Assembly (NCBI RefSeq): GCF_030295915.1
Contig: NZ_AP027361.1
Coordinates: 2,542,001-2,606,000 of the forward strand
DNA from: Thalassotalea sediminis
GTDB lineage: Bacteria; Pseudomonadota; Gammaproteobacteria; Enterobacterales; Alteromonadaceae
Direction: 5' to 3'
Length of the DNA stretch: 64,000 nucleotides
In this document: piece after piece, positions 35,769-46,119 of the stretch
Layout of the letters: every line of letters begins with the position of its first letter
Position numbering within the stretch: position 1 is the first letter of the stretch
The notes under the pieces: generated by a model
Database searches by the model: none
Seen by the model: only the letters and a program-made list of their open reading frames with translations
Told to the model about the DNA's origin: nothing
Position numbers and translations under genes: made by a program

Positions 35769-36809
35769 TTAGCGCTTTAAACTTGCAGCAAAATCTAACA
35801 TACGATTAGTTGACCGAAGCGCGCCTTCACGCAATTCCATATCAACAAAAATTTCTTTTCCGCTAGGGTCAATCAGCGCTTCCTCAATCGCTTTAAGGCC
35901 GTTCATAGCCATCCATGGGCAATGCGCACAGCTTTTACAGGTTGCGCCCTCACCTGCTGTTGGTGCTTCAAAAAATTCTTTATCAGGGCAAAGCTGCTGC
36001 ATTTTATAAAAAATGCCGCGATCAGTTGCAACGATAAATTTTTGATTAGGCATTTCTTGTGCAGCCTTAATAAGCTGGCTTGTAGAACCAACCGCATCTG
36101 CAAGTTCAACAACATCAGCTGGAGACTCAGGGTGAACCAAAATAGCAGCATCAGGGTGTAACGCTTTCATATCTTTAAGCGCTTTAGTTTTAAATTCATC
36201 ATGCACAATACAGGCGCCCTGCCACATGATCATATCTGCGCCTGTTTGTTTTTGAATATAACTGCCTAGGTGACGATCTGGCCCCCAAACTATTTTTTCA
36301 CCTTGCTCATCCAAGTGTTCGACAATTTCTAACGCACACGAAGAAGTAACAATCCAATCTGCTCGTGCTTTAACCGCTGTTGACGTATTAGCATAAACAA
36401 CAACCGTTCTATCAGGGTGTTGATCACAAAATTCACTAAACTCTTTAATTGGACAACCCAAATCCAGAGAACAAGTTGCTTCTAGTGTTGGCATAACGAC
36501 GCGTTTTTCCGGCGTTAAAACTTTCGCCGTTTCCCCCATAAATTTAACACCTGCGATAATCAACGTATCAGCTTGATGTTGGTTTCCAAAACGCGCCATT
36601 TCAAGGGAATCAGCTACGCAGCCGCCAGTTTCCTCTGCCAATGCTTGGATTTCAGGATCAGTATAGTAATGCGCGATTAGTACAGCGTTCTTTTCAACAA
36701 GAAGCTGTTTAATTCGTGCTTTGTAATCTGACTTTTCTTGTGATGTTAGCTTCGCAGGTTTTGCTGGAAACTTAAATTCAAAATCTACTGCCAAATTGCT
36801 TTGCGCCAT
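35769..36809 (-). CDS. nadA: Quinolinate synthase
   Basis: 346 residues. Condenses iminoaspartate with dihydroxyacetone phosphate to quinolinate in NAD biosynthesis; contains a [4Fe-4S] cluster. The three cluster cysteines stand at positions 113 ([10 protein letters not shown]), 200 ([10 protein letters not shown]) and 297 (CKSCAHCPW), the same numbering as in E. coli NadA. Length is as expected. ATG at 36809. Separate transcription unit between the tRNA-Lys cluster and tRNA-Ser, with its own terminator. Confidence 0.97.
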   Translation of the reverse strand: MAQSNLAVDFEFKFPAKPAKLTSQEKSDYKARIKQLLVEKNAVLIAHYYTDPEIQALAEETGGCVADSLEMARFGNQHQADTLIIAGVKFMGETAKVLTPEKRVVMPTLEATCSLDLGCPIKEFSEFCDQHPDRTVVVYANTSTAVKARADWIVTSSCALEIVEHLDEQGEKIVWGPDRHLGSYIQKQTGADMIMWQGACIVHDEFKTKALKDMKALHPDAAILVHPESPADVVELADAVGSTSQLIKAAQEMPNQKFIVATDRGIFYKMQQLCPDKEFFEAPTAGEGATCKSCAHCPWMAMNGLKAIEEALIDPSGKEIFVDMELREGALRSTNRMLDFAASLKR

Positions 36810-37081
36810 TACTTTACTCTTATGTACCTATTACAACTGGGGCCGAATTATACGAGATCTACGGATAAATGTGTACTATCAGATCATAGTACAACCATCG
36901 CTTTTAAAATGTTTCGGAGTTCAATTATTAACGCTTTGAATTTATTACGAAAAGACAATATATCTAAAGCTATTAACGTTTAGTGAGGAAGCATTTCTGA
37001 GCTATTACCATAAAGGTAAGTTTTAGAGAGTGTGTTCAGTTTATCAAGAATATTAAAGTAAGACGCATTAATCGAAAGAAG
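36810..37081. other. nadA upstream region, no gene
   Basis: About 270 bases holding the nadA promoter region. I see no reading frame of substance and no clear operator. The stretch at 36836-36860 (CTGGGGCCGAATTATACGA) contains a -10-like TATACG on the plus strand, not on the coding strand of nadA. Confidence 0.4.
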
Positions 37082-37243
37082 TGGTCGGTCGTGAAGGATT
37101 TACTCCGTACATCCTGTACTTCACCTATGGGCCGCTTCGCGTTCAAAATTGTTCCTGACAATTTTGTGAACCTTCTTCTCGGTTCAAATTATTACGATTA
37201 AAGAACTATTTCGTTTGAATGTAATAGATGTATAGAAAGAAGG
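37082..37243 (-). repeat. tRNA-associated repeat ending in a copy of the tRNA-Lys 3' end
   Basis: Positions 37082-37101 repeat the last 20 bases of tRNA-Lys exactly. On the minus strand the interval contains the hairpin ACAAAATTGT CAGGA ACAATTTT, GAACGCGAAGCGGCCC and GTACAGGATGTAC. It is related in order and sequence to the repeat next to tRNA-Ser (35153-35270). Confidence 0.7.
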
Positions 37244-37319
37244 TGGTCGGTCGTGAAGGATTTGAACCTTCGACAAATTGGTTAAAAGCCAACTGCTCTA
37301 CCAACTGAGCTAACGACCG
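37244..37319 (-). tRNA. tRNA-Lys (anticodon TTT), copy 3
   Basis: 76 bases with encoded CCA. Anticodon arm TTGGC TTTTAAC CAA..., anticodon TTT; D arm GCTCAGTTGGTAGAGC; T arm GAAGG TTCAAAT CCTTC. The acceptor stem is CGGTCGT / ACGACCG, so base 1 is C where E. coli has G. Identical to the other two copies. Last of the three in transcription order. Confidence 0.95.
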
Positions 37320-37374
37320 ATGATAGATAGATACGGTATTAAAAAGAGATTGGTTCACTTCTCATGTAAAGAAG

Positions 37375-37450
37375 TGGTCGGTCGTGAAGGATTTGAACCT
37401 TCGACAAATTGGTTAAAAGCCAACTGCTCTACCAACTGAGCTAACGACCG
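37375..37450 (-). tRNA. tRNA-Lys (anticodon TTT), copy 2
   Basis: Identical 76-base copy, 55 bases from copy 3 and 64 bases from copy 1. Probably one transcript with both. Confidence 0.95.
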
Positions 37451-37514
37451 ATATTCTATTTTTACTACCTATTAAATGAGCGAGCTCCACTTTCTAAATT
37501 TGGTGAGAAGAAAG

Positions 37515-37590
37515 TGGTCGGTCGTGAAGGATTTGAACCTTCGACAAATTGGTTAAAAGCCAACTGCTCTACCAACTGAGCTAACGACCG
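37515..37590 (-). tRNA. tRNA-Lys (anticodon TTT), copy 1
   Basis: Identical 76-base copy, nearest to cpoB. It lies 147 bases after the cpoB stop codon, so it may be read from the end of the tol-pal transcription unit or from its own promoter. Confidence 0.95.
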
Positions 37591-37737
37591 ACATTTAATA
37601 TGCGATGAACGTCTCGTTCAACGCGCCGCATATGATACTCATAATTTTGTCGAGTGCAACAACAAAATTAAGTTTTTTTATATTCTTGGTTTATTTGCTT
37701 AAAAAGCCAACATAGTGAGCAAGTTATCGCCACACAC

Positions 37738-38514
37738 TTACTGTAATGACGATAATCTTGATTGCGCCAACTTGGCAGCGCTTGAATCAGGGTAAAGTTT
37801 AATGAGCTGCTGATACAAACTAATTGCTTGCGCATTATTATTCTGCTTTTGCTCAACCATGCCTAACTTAAGCATAGCATCGCTACGCTTAGATGATTCT
37901 TTATACTTATCAACAACAACTAAAAAGGATGCTTTCGCCTGAGCCAACTCACCTTTACTAAACAATAACTGCCCTAACCAATACTGAGCATTTGCTGCAT
38001 AGTTTGAACTTGGATATTGCGATATAAACTGACGAAATGCAGGAATTGCGTCATCGTAACGCTTTTCCTTCAAGACCAAATTAAGTGCGGCATTATATGC
38101 ATCATCACCATTAACAGCTGTTGGGCTAACCGTGGGTGTTTCAGTTACAGCCTGCTGATATGTAGGTGTCACTACTTTCGGCTTCAATGCTTGTGAAACA
38201 CGACGTTCAAGCTCTTGATACAACTCTTTTTGTCTATCCAATACTTGCGTCAATTGATGTGAATGTAGTTCTGTCACACCACGAAGTTCGCTTACTTCAT
38301 TTTGCAATTCATCAAGTTGTCTTTGCATTTTCACCTGATTGCGGGTGTAAACCTTATTTTGACGAACAATATCTTCAATTTGCTCATGTAAAGAGCCCGA
38401 TGCTGCGGAACTAGAAATAACGTTAGAAGCATCTATCACTGGTGCAGGCTCTGCTGCATACCCATTAAGAGCAGCAGCAGATAAAACACCAAATAAAACT
38501 TGGTTTAGTTTCAT
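37738..38514 (-). CDS. cpoB: Cell-division coordinator CpoB (YbgF)
   Basis: 258 residues, periplasmic. Signal peptide (MKLNQVLFGVLSAAALNGYA), N-terminal coiled coil for trimerisation (about 45-95, LHEQIEDIVRQNKVYTRNQV) and C-terminal TPR repeats (DDAYNAALNLVLKEKRYDDA, YAANAQYWLGQLLFSKGE, DAMLKLGMVEQKQNNN). It links Tol-Pal with peptidoglycan synthesis at division. Last gene of the tol-pal cluster, 15 bases after pal. Length normal. Confidence 0.94.
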   Translation of the reverse strand: MKLNQVLFGVLSAAALNGYAAEPAPVIDASNVISSSAASGSLHEQIEDIVRQNKVYTRNQVKMQRQLDELQNEVSELRGVTELHSHQLTQVLDRQKELYQELERRVSQALKPKVVTPTYQQAVTETPTVSPTAVNGDDAYNAALNLVLKEKRYDDAIPAFRQFISQYPSSNYAANAQYWLGQLLFSKGELAQAKASFLVVVDKYKESSKRSDAMLKLGMVEQKQNNNAQAISLYQQLIKLYPDSSAAKLAQSRLSSLQ

Positions 38515-38529
38515 TTAAATGTTACTCGA

Positions 38530-39069
38530 TTAGTAAACTAATACAGCACGACGGTTTTTAGCAAAAGCGCTTTCTGAACGGTCTCTAACCATAGGCTTTT
38601 CTTCACCGTAGCTCACAATAGAAATTTGAGAAGGTGAAACACCCATATTTTCTAAATAAGTTTGTACTGATTTAGCACGACGCTCACCTAACGCAATATT
38701 GTAATCAGGTGTACCACGCTCATCAGCATGACCTTCGATTAATACGTTAACATCGTTGTTCTTTGCTAAGAATGCAGCGTGCGCATCTAATACATTTGAA
38801 AACTCAGCACTCACTGTTGATTTATCAAATCCGAAATAAACAATATGCTCTGAACGTAAACGCTCCATTTCTTGGCGTTTTTGTTCTGCAATTTCAGCTT
38901 CACGTTGCGCAGCAGTCACTTGAACATTGTCTTGCTCAGTTGCTGTCTGAGTTTGTGTGTTAGTATCAACTTGGCTTTGCTCATCAGTTTCAGTGTTTGA
39001 GCTACAAGCCGTTAAAGCCATAATAGGTAAAGCTACAGCAAGAGCCTTCACAGTTTTATTCAAGCGCAT
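38530..39069 (-). CDS. pal: Peptidoglycan-associated lipoprotein Pal
   Basis: 179 residues. Lipoprotein signal ending LTACSS; a Gln/Thr-rich linker; C-terminal OmpA-like domain (about 70-179) with HIVYFGFDKSTV, ANVLIEGHADERGTPDYN and the ERRAKSVQTYL peptidoglycan-binding motif. Anchored in the outer membrane and bound to TolB and peptidoglycan. 45 bases after tolB. Confidence 0.97.
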   Translation of the reverse strand: MRLNKTVKALAVALPIMALTACSSNTETDEQSQVDTNTQTQTATEQDNVQVTAAQREAEIAEQKRQEMERLRSEHIVYFGFDKSTVSAEFSNVLDAHAAFLAKNNDVNVLIEGHADERGTPDYNIALGERRAKSVQTYLENMGVSPSQISIVSYGEEKPMVRDRSESAFAKNRRAVLVY

Positions 39070-39114
39070 TTTGGGTTTCCTTATTGTTTCAATAATTTTT
39101 AATTTTTACAATTT

Positions 39115-40464
39115 TTATAAAAATGGTGACCAAGCTGGTGATTTTACTTCGCCATTTAGCGCCGGTAACCTCGCTTTAAATCGACCATCTAATGAGACTA
39201 AGCTCAAAACTTGTCGGTTATTGTGCAATGTACTATATATGATCATACCGCCATTAGGGGCAATACTTGGCGATTCATCTAACCTAGTACGGGTTAATAC
39301 CTGAAAAGTCCCTGTTTCCAAATTTTGTTTTGCTAAATGGTATTGACCACGTGTGCGATTTACCATTACAAGCTGACGACCATCCGGGCTTAATGAACCT
39401 CCGAGATTCATTTCACCATCGAAAGTAAGTCGCCTAATTTTTCCATTGACTAAATTTACGCGATATAGCTGCGCTTTTCCACCCCGTTCTGAACTAAATA
39501 TCAATGAATTACCATCAGGAGTCCAACTTGGTTCAGTATCTATCGCGCGATGACGAGTAATTCTGCGCAATTTTTTCGTTGCAATTGTCATAACATAAAG
39601 CTCAGGATTACCATCTTTTGATAAAACCATTGCCATCTTCTTACCGTCAGGCGACCAACGAGGAGCACTGTTTATACCGTTAAACGATGCAATTAGGCTG
39701 CGTTTACCTGTATAAATATCAATAGCATAAATTTGTGCTTGGTGATTTAAAAACGTTACATACGCAAGTTTGTTGCCTGTAGGATCCCATGATGGTGACA
39801 TTAACGGCTCTTTTGAGCTTAATAACACATGTTCGTTATAACCATCATAATCGGCAATAACTAATTGATAAGGGTATTCACCTTGATCTCTTACAATCAC
39901 ATAGGCAATTTTTGTTAAGAAGGCACCACGTGTACCTGTTAGTGTTTGATATATTTTATCACTTATACGATGTGCATAACGACGGAACTGGCTTGTACTA
40001 ATAGTAACACTACTTTCAGCCAAAATATGATCAGTGGCTTTAACTAACTTACCACCGCTTAACATTTGTGATTTACCGTCAGTAATTTGGCCTCGTACAA
40101 CATCGATTAACTGAAAAGTTACCTGATAGCGCCCTAACCCCGTTGAAGTAATATTACCAATTACTACGTTTTCTACGCCAATACCCGTCCAAGCAGCGTA
40201 ATCAACATCAGTATCTTTTTTAGGGAACTGAGGAAAACTCGTCGTCGAAACTGGGCTAAATTTACCACTACGTAATAAATCTTCACTAATAATTTTGGTA
40301 ATATTTTCAGGTAGTTGCCCTGGCCCATTATAGGTAAAAGGTAAAATAGCTATTGGGCGAGCCCCATCTACACCTTCGGTTATTACAATTTCTAATGAAC
40401 CAGCGAATACACGTGTTGTTAACAATAACACGACCAAGGAAACAAAAATTCTGAGTTTTTTCAT
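39115..40464 (-). CDS. tolB: Tol-Pal periplasmic protein TolB
   Basis: 449 residues. Signal peptide ([21 protein letters not shown]), N-terminal TolB domain (about 25-170) and a six-bladed WD40-like beta-propeller made of repeats such as [32 protein letters not shown] and [16 protein letters not shown]. Binds Pal and TolA. Length as in E. coli (430) plus a few loops. Confidence 0.97.
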   Translation of the reverse strand: MKKLRIFVSLVVLLLTTRVFAGSLEIVITEGVDGARPIAILPFTYNGPGQLPENITKIISEDLLRSGKFSPVSTTSFPQFPKKDTDVDYAAWTGIGVENVVIGNITSTGLGRYQVTFQLIDVVRGQITDGKSQMLSGGKLVKATDHILAESSVTISTSQFRRYAHRISDKIYQTLTGTRGAFLTKIAYVIVRDQGEYPYQLVIADYDGYNEHVLLSSKEPLMSPSWDPTGNKLAYVTFLNHQAQIYAIDIYTGKRSLIASFNGINSAPRWSPDGKKMAMVLSKDGNPELYVMTIATKKLRRITRHRAIDTEPSWTPDGNSLIFSSERGGKAQLYRVNLVNGKIRRLTFDGEMNLGGSLSPDGRQLVMVNRTRGQYHLAKQNLETGTFQVLTRTRLDESPSIAPNGGMIIYSTLHNNRQVLSLVSLDGRFKARLPALNGEVKSPAWSPFL

Positions 40465-40494
40465 AGGATATTAAATGCTTTTTATTTAGGTTAA

Positions 40495-41322
40495 TTAAAA
40501 CTCCGGCACAACAGTTAAACTGATTGTGCGCATTTTTTCAAATACTTCTGGATCTTTTGATACGGGTAACGTACCCGCTTTTTGCACAGCATTGCGTGCA
40601 GCATCACATACAACGCGGTCACCACCTTGTCTAGAAACATCAATAACAAAGCCAGACGCTGCTAACGTAATATTTAACTTACATGACTTTCCTTCCATGG
40701 TGGCTTGGTCTGTTAATAAGTTACTTTGAATAATATGAGTAATTAGTGCGGTATACCGTCCTAATTCAGACATCACTTGCTGTTTACGTGCTTTCGCTCT
40801 AGCCGCCATTTCCTGTGCCATTTGTTCGGCCAGTTGACGTTCTTGTTCTTCACGTTCTTTTTTAGCACGACGTTTTCTTTCAGCTTCTTGACGTTTACGT
40901 TTCTCATCTTCAGCTTTTTTCTTTCGCTTAGCTTCTGCTTCTCTGCGCCGTTTTTCTTCAGCTGCTTTTTTCTTTTTAGCTAACGCTGATTTACGTTGTG
41001 CTTCTTCCCTTTTTCTTTTTGCTTGCTCCTGTTTTCTTTTTTTAGCAAGCGCTGCATTACGCGCACGATCCTTTCGTGCTTTTTCCTCAGCTGCTTTTTT
41101 ACGCTTTTTAGCTAAGTCTTTTTCACGAATATCGTTAAGTTGCTTCTCAATCGTTTTCCTTTCTACCACCACAGCTTTAATGGGCTTTGGCGGAGCAATA
41201 GCAGCACTCGCCGTTGGCGTGGGCTTTGGAAGCGATGAAAAATCAGCAAATAATAGCACTAAAGCAATGACGACATGCGCAGAAAAGCTAATCGCTAACG
41301 CTTTAACAAAAGGCCCTTGCAC
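40495..41322 (-). CDS. tolA: Tol-Pal inner-membrane protein TolA
   Basis: 275 residues, short for TolA (E. coli 421). N-terminal span (about 8-27, ALAISFSAHVVIALVLLFADF), a long helix of Lys, Glu, Ala and Arg repeats (about 55-180) with reduced length, and a C-terminal domain with two cysteines (GKSCKLNITL, DRVVCDAARNAV). Energised by TolQR, it pulls on TolB/Pal. It follows tolR by three bases. Confidence 0.95.
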   Translation of the reverse strand: MQGPFVKALAISFSAHVVIALVLLFADFSSLPKPTPTASAAIAPPKPIKAVVVERKTIEKQLNDIREKDLAKKRKKAAEEKARKDRARNAALAKKRKQEQAKRKREEAQRKSALAKKKKAAEEKRRREAEAKRKKKAEDEKRKRQEAERKRRAKKEREEQERQLAEQMAQEMAARAKARKQQVMSELGRYTALITHIIQSNLLTDQATMEGKSCKLNITLAASGFVIDVSRQGGDRVVCDAARNAVQKAGTLPVSKDPEVFEKMRTISLTVVPEF

Positions 41323-41325
41323 GTA

Positions 41326-41754
41326 CTAATTCTCCTCCGGTGTATCTGTCATTAAACCAACAGAAGGTACACCTGCATCTTTTTGTAACAACACCATCAG
41401 TTGAATTACAGCGTTATATGAAACCGCGCCGTCACCATTGACTACAACAGGAGTATCAGGTTCCTTCGCTAAATGAGCCTTTACTAAAGATGCCACTTCT
41501 TCACCAGACAAACGCTGATTTTTACTTGTACCAACAGCAAGATAATAATTACCTTCTGCATCAACCGATGCGACTAGTGGTGGTTTTGCATCTTTTGATA
41601 AAGGCTCTGCATCGGCCTTAGGAAGATCAACTTTGACACCCTGTGTAATTAAAGGGGCGGTTACCATAAATATAATTAAAAGTACCAACATAACGTCGAT
41701 ATATGGAACGACATTTATTTCGGCAACTTTTTTACGTCTAACACGATTGTACAT
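41326..41754 (-). CDS. tolR: Tol-Pal proton channel subunit TolR
   Basis: 142 residues, ExbD/TolR family. One span with the conserved channel Asp in VVPYIDVMLVLLIIFM (about residue 19), then a periplasmic domain. Works with TolQ to energise TolA by proton flow. Between tolQ and tolA. Confidence 0.97.
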   Translation of the reverse strand: MYNRVRRKKVAEINVVPYIDVMLVLLIIFMVTAPLITQGVKVDLPKADAEPLSKDAKPPLVASVDAEGNYYLAVGTSKNQRLSGEEVASLVKAHLAKEPDTPVVVNGDGAVSYNAVIQLMVLLQKDAGVPSVGLMTDTPEEN

Positions 41755-41772
41755 AATCGATACCTCTCGTAA

Positions 41773-42450
41773 TTACTGAACTGCCGAAGATTGGCGGTGT
41801 AAGATACTCGAGAACTCTTCCATAAAGTTGGCATAGCTATTTTCAAGTTTTTCCACGCTATGTGTAAATCGGTTATAGGCCATAACTGCAGGAATTGCAG
41901 CAAATAACCCCATCGCTGTTGCAACTAATGCTTCTGCAATACCTGGCGCAACCATCGCCAATGTTGCTTGTTGCACGGCACCTAGCGCAATAAATGAATT
42001 CATAATGCCCCAAACAGTACCAAATAAGCCAATATATGGACTAATAGAGCCAACCGTTGCCATGAAAGGTAAATGCATTTCTAAAGCATCTACCTCACGA
42101 GATAGCGCAACACGCATTGCTCTATGCGTACCATCTACAACAGCCTGTGGAGTATATACATTACTTTTTCGAATACGTGCAAACTCCTTAAACCCTGCTA
42201 CGAATAAGCTTTCAATTCCTTTGATTTGTGGATGTGCAGTAACCTCAGCATATAATTTGCTTAAATCGGCGCCGCTCCAAAACTTATCTTCAAATTCTTT
42301 TAATTGTTGAGTTGCTTCAACAAGTGCTTTACGACGTTGAAAAATCATCGCCCAAGACACAACTGAAAAACCAAGTAAAATTAACATCACTGTTTTCACG
42401 AGCAAACTTGCTTCCAAAAACAAATCCAAAATTGAAAGTTCAGCTGACAC
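41773..42450 (-). CDS. tolQ: Tol-Pal proton channel subunit TolQ
   Basis: 225 residues, ExbB/TolQ family with three spans (about 17-38, 133-155 and 168-190), including the conserved [14 protein letters not shown] and [22 protein letters not shown] segments. Its start overlaps the end of ybgC by 11 bases. Inner membrane. Confidence 0.97.
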   Translation of the reverse strand: MSAELSILDLFLEASLLVKTVMLILLGFSVVSWAMIFQRRKALVEATQQLKEFEDKFWSGADLSKLYAEVTAHPQIKGIESLFVAGFKEFARIRKSNVYTPQAVVDGTHRAMRVALSREVDALEMHLPFMATVGSISPYIGLFGTVWGIMNSFIALGAVQQATLAMVAPGIAEALVATAMGLFAAIPAVMAYNRFTHSVEKLENSYANFMEEFSSILHRQSSAVQ

Positions 42451-42850
42451 TTTTTAACGCTCCTAAAATATTATTGGGTATTGCACAAGGTTTAGCATGG
42501 ATAAGATCTACAAAAGCAACGACCACATGGATTTTACACAAACATACCTGTTGTTCGTTAAAAACCTGATGAATAAAGCTCACACTAGCACGTTTTAATT
42601 GCTCAATGGAGGTTGAGATAGTTAATAAATCATCTAACTTAGCAGGAGCTAAGTTGTCCATAGCAAGTTTTCTGACCACAAAACCAGCGTTTTGTTCTAA
42701 AAAGATTGATTGATTTATACCTAACGTTCTTAACCACTCAGTACGCGCCCGTTCGCAATAATTCAGATAATTTGCATGATAAACATTACCACCTGCATCA
42801 GTATCTTCGTAAAACACTCTAATTTGAAATTGATATTGAGGTGTTTGCAT
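42440..42850 (-). CDS. ybgC: Acyl-CoA thioesterase YbgC
   Basis: 136-residue hot-dog-fold thioesterase. The active-site segment [20 protein letters not shown] with its conserved Asp, and [13 protein letters not shown], are typical of YbgC. First gene of the tol-pal operon, as in most Gammaproteobacteria; it hydrolyses short acyl-CoA/ACP thioesters. Confidence 0.95.
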   Translation of the reverse strand: MQTPQYQFQIRVFYEDTDAGGNVYHANYLNYCERARTEWLRTLGINQSIFLEQNAGFVVRKLAMDNLAPAKLDDLLTISTSIEQLKRASVSFIHQVFNEQQVCLCKIHVVVAFVDLIHAKPCAIPNNILGALKSVS

Positions 42851-43246
42851 TAATGAAAGTATGGCTTATGTAGGTTTTATAATGCTGGATATAGTAATAG
42901 AAAACCACAGATGCAAACAACCCCTACAGCGTACGTTTTGCAAGAATTTACAAATAAATTACATATTTATTTATTGGGCTAAAAATACTGTTATAAAGCA
43001 ACAGCACACTCAGATATATATCTATTAGTTTTTCTAATGTGAAAGATAAAATTTTCTCGTTTGTTCTAGATCAAAGTTTTGTCTAAAATACTCATGTTTT
43101 CTGAGCTAGCGCATTGATAAACTTCTGATACCCCTAGATTTTATCATTAGCCAGTTAATATTTAGATTAGATAGTTTGCTATCTTATCTCTCTGACATGT
43201 TTCCTGGAATACCATATTCCTTCTAGCAACTTGAGAAATTAAGTTG
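42851..43246 (+). ncRNA. Possible small RNA gene before an orphan terminator
   Basis: No protein gene is seen in this gap between ybgC and the AbgT gene, both of which are on the minus strand. Yet a strong plus-strand terminator follows (43247-43276), and just before it a perfect hairpin GGAATACCATATTCC lies at 43206-43220. A plus-strand transcript starting somewhere after about 43090 would end here. Family not recognised. Confidence 0.4.
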
Positions 43247-43276
43247 GCCCGCTTAACTTAAGCGGGCTTTTTTTTT
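43247..43276 (+). terminator. Orphan plus-strand terminator
   Basis: GCCCGCTTAA / TTAAGCGGGC hairpin followed by nine T on the plus strand. No plus-strand gene precedes it for more than 7 kb. In the minus direction there is no matching T run for ybgC, whose gene starts on the other side. Confidence 0.75.
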
Positions 43277-43328
43277 GCTTAGTTTTTATCTTGAACACTC
43301 GAGCACGCTATGCCCAAACTAAAAACAC

Positions 43329-44873
43329 CTACCCTGGATAAACGTAGCTCGCTTGTAAACCTAGTGGAAAGCCAAGCCCCCAGTAAGCGAGTAAGAATAA
43401 TGTCCAGCCAATTAGAAAGACAATTGAATATGGGATCATTAGCGCAATTAAGGTACCAATTCCAGTATCTTTAACGTATTTCTGACAATAAACAACAACA
43501 AGTGGAAAATATGGCATAAGTGGTGTGATTATATTAGAACTTGAATCACCAACACGATATGCTGCTTGCGTTAGGTCTGGTGATATACCCAATTGCATTA
43601 GCATAGGTACAAAGATCGGTCCTAATAACGCCCATTTAGCAGAACTAGAGCCCACAAACAAATTAACAAAACCAGTCAAAATAATAATGCCAATAATCGT
43701 AATTGAACTTGGCAACGCTAATGCTTTTAACACTTCTGCACCTTCTATCGCTAACAAGGCACCAAGATTTGATTTACCAAAAGCAGAGATAAACAATGCA
43801 CAAAAGAACGCCATAACAATATAATACGCCATACCGTTCATCGACTTAGTCATCGCTTGCACCATATCTTTGGTTGATGTAAACGTCCCAACCATAAACC
43901 CATATACGATACCAGGTACCCAAAATAACAAAAATATAAGGGGCACAATTGACTGCATTAATGGCGCGCTAAAATCTGTTAAAGAGCCGTTAGTACCGCG
44001 AAAAGCTGACTCTTCGCCAACAGTAGCTGCTACGAGCAAAGCAATACCAACTAACATAACCGTGGATGCAACGTAAAAGCTTTTACGCTCTTGGGCGCCA
44101 ATCTCATCAAAACTCGGTAAGTCTTCAGTATCGCCGTCAATCTTGACGTCTTTTAGCCGTGGCTCAATAATCTTATCAGTAATATACCAACCAACAAGTA
44201 CGATAAATAAGGTTGATGCAGAGGTAAAGAACCAATTATTCAAAGGGTTAATTGCAAGATCTGGGTCGATTATATGGGCAGCACTTTGAGTAAAGCTTTG
44301 TAACAGCGGATCAATACCAGACGGGATAAAATTGGCACTAAAGCCACCGCTGACGCCGGCAAATGCCGCTGCAATTCCAACAAGTGGGTGTCGACCCATA
44401 GCGAAAAAAATAACCCCAGCAAGTGGGATCACCAATACATAACCAGCATCAACCGCTGTATGACTGATAATGGCAATAAGTATCACGCAAGGTGTCAGTA
44501 ACACCTTAGGTGTTCGTTTTAACATAAGTTTCAACGCAGTATTAATATAACCAGAGTTTTCTGCCATACCAACACCAAGCATAGCAACTAGAACCACACC
44601 AAGTGGCGCAAAACCTGTAAAGGTTTTAACCATGCTCGACAAAAATTGAGCAAAAGCCTCTAAAGTCAATAAGTTATTAACTACGATAGCGTCACCTGTA
44701 CGCGGATCTAATGAGGTAAAAGTAACTTGGGAAAGTATCGCTGATAACACCCATATAGTGATCATTGCGATTAAAAAGATAATTGCTGGATCAGGAAGTT
44801 TATTACCTACTCGTTCGATACCATTTAGAAACTTATCAATGCCTTTTGTATTTGTTTGTTGTTCGGCACTCAT
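43329..44873 (-). CDS. AbgT-family transporter
   Basis: Inner-membrane protein of 514 residues with about 12 hydrophobic segments, of the AbgT family (p-aminobenzoyl-glutamate uptake or MtrF-type drug export). Recognised by NGIERVGNKLPDPAIIFLI, the AHTAVDAGYV-like segment SHTAVDAGYVLVIPL, GGFSANFIPSGIDPLL and the conserved GSSSAKWALLGPIFVPML plus YRVGDSSSNIITPLMPYF. Single gene with a long upstream gap. Substrate unknown; marine relatives may export sulfonamide-like compounds or take up aminobenzoyl peptides. Confidence 0.92.
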   Translation of the reverse strand: MSAEQQTNTKGIDKFLNGIERVGNKLPDPAIIFLIAMITIWVLSAILSQVTFTSLDPRTGDAIVVNNLLTLEAFAQFLSSMVKTFTGFAPLGVVLVAMLGVGMAENSGYINTALKLMLKRTPKVLLTPCVILIAIISHTAVDAGYVLVIPLAGVIFFAMGRHPLVGIAAAFAGVSGGFSANFIPSGIDPLLQSFTQSAAHIIDPDLAINPLNNWFFTSASTLFIVLVGWYITDKIIEPRLKDVKIDGDTEDLPSFDEIGAQERKSFYVASTVMLVGIALLVAATVGEESAFRGTNGSLTDFSAPLMQSIVPLIFLLFWVPGIVYGFMVGTFTSTKDMVQAMTKSMNGMAYYIVMAFFCALFISAFGKSNLGALLAIEGAEVLKALALPSSITIIGIIILTGFVNLFVGSSSAKWALLGPIFVPMLMQLGISPDLTQAAYRVGDSSSNIITPLMPYFPLVVVYCQKYVKDTGIGTLIALMIPYSIVFLIGWTLFLLAYWGLGFPLGLQASYVYPG

Positions 44874-45101
44874 GAGCTATGCTCCTATTTGATTATTATT
44901 AACAATCAAATAGCATACGGCTTTGAAATGAAAAGTTCAAAATTAGTCGATTACTTGTCGTTTTTTTAGGTTTACTCGCACTTACGATAAACAACAATAT
45001 AATTGAGGTTAATTCCCTGTAATTGAATTGATATGTTGTTGCGACATAAGATTGTGCATTAAAACATAACCATCGCCTCAGGCATTGGCATATCAGTTGG
45101 C

Positions 45102-46106
45102 TTATGTTTTACGCACCACTGAAAAATGTTGGTAAGCTTTATCCGTAACAATACGTCCTCGAGGCGTACGTTGTAAGAATCCTTGTTGAATTAAAAAGGG
45201 TTCTAAAACATCTTCGATCGTTTCACGTTCCTCCCCTATTGCCGCTGCTACATTATCTAACCCAACTGGACCACCATCAAATTTATTAATAATCGCTTCG
45301 AGTAGCTTTCGATCCATAATGTCGAATCCTTGATTGTCTACTTCTAACATAGTTAACGCATTATGCGCGACATTTTGATCAACCTTCCCCTGTGTTTTAA
45401 CATCGGCATAATCTCGCACACGACGTAACAACCGGTTCGCTATTCTTGGTGTACCACGTGAGCGTTTAGCAACTTCAAAGGCGCCTTCTTGCGCAATATC
45501 TAAATTTAAAAAATGTGCAGATCGATTAACAATGTCGGTAAGATCTTTATTATTGTAAAACTCTAAGCGTTGAACAATACCAAAGCGATCACGCAGTGGT
45601 GAAGTCAGCGCACCTGCTCTTGTTGTCGCCCCTATCAACGTAAAAGGAGGTAGATCCAACTTAATGGATCTTGCAGCAGGTCCTTCGCCAATCATAATAT
45701 CTAATTGATAATCTTCCATAGCTGGGTAAAGTACTTCTTCAACAACGGGGCTTAAACGATGAATCTCATCGATAAATAGTACATCGTTTTCTTCTAAATT
45801 AGTTAATAGTGCAGCTAAATCACCGGCCTTTTCTAACACAGGGCCAGAAGTTGTACGAATATTAACCCCCATTTCGTTAGCGACTATATTCGCTAACGTC
45901 GTTTTGCCAAGACCGGGAGGGCCAAAAATCAATAAATGATCAAGCGCTTCTTGGCGATTTTTCGCTGCTTGAATGAAGATTTCCATTTGTGCTTTAACAT
46001 GCGCTTGCCCAGTATAGTCACTCAACAATTTAGGGCGAATAGCACGATCAATGCCTTCATCTTCTTTGGTGGCAACAGGTTGTATTAAACGATCTGCTTC
46101 TATCAT
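45102..46106 (-). CDS. ruvB: Holliday junction helicase RuvB
   Basis: 334-residue AAA+ motor that drives branch migration. Walker [11 protein letters not shown], Walker [10 protein letters not shown], sensor/arginine finger region [17 protein letters not shown], and the C-terminal winged helix ([19 protein letters not shown]). Follows ruvA by 13 bases. Confidence 0.98.
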   Translation of the reverse strand: MIEADRLIQPVATKEDEGIDRAIRPKLLSDYTGQAHVKAQMEIFIQAAKNRQEALDHLLIFGPPGLGKTTLANIVANEMGVNIRTTSGPVLEKAGDLAALLTNLEENDVLFIDEIHRLSPVVEEVLYPAMEDYQLDIMIGEGPAARSIKLDLPPFTLIGATTRAGALTSPLRDRFGIVQRLEFYNNKDLTDIVNRSAHFLNLDIAQEGAFEVAKRSRGTPRIANRLLRRVRDYADVKTQGKVDQNVAHNALTMLEVDNQGFDIMDRKLLEAIINKFDGGPVGLDNVAAAIGEERETIEDVLEPFLIQQGFLQRTPRGRIVTDKAYQHFSVVRKT

Positions 46107-46119
46107 GCAAAAATTCTCT

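Noticed and set aside
40777-40983. Phe/Ser-rich plus-strand frame inside tolA
   Set aside because: Antisense of the Lys/Glu-rich tolA helix; composition is a by-product.
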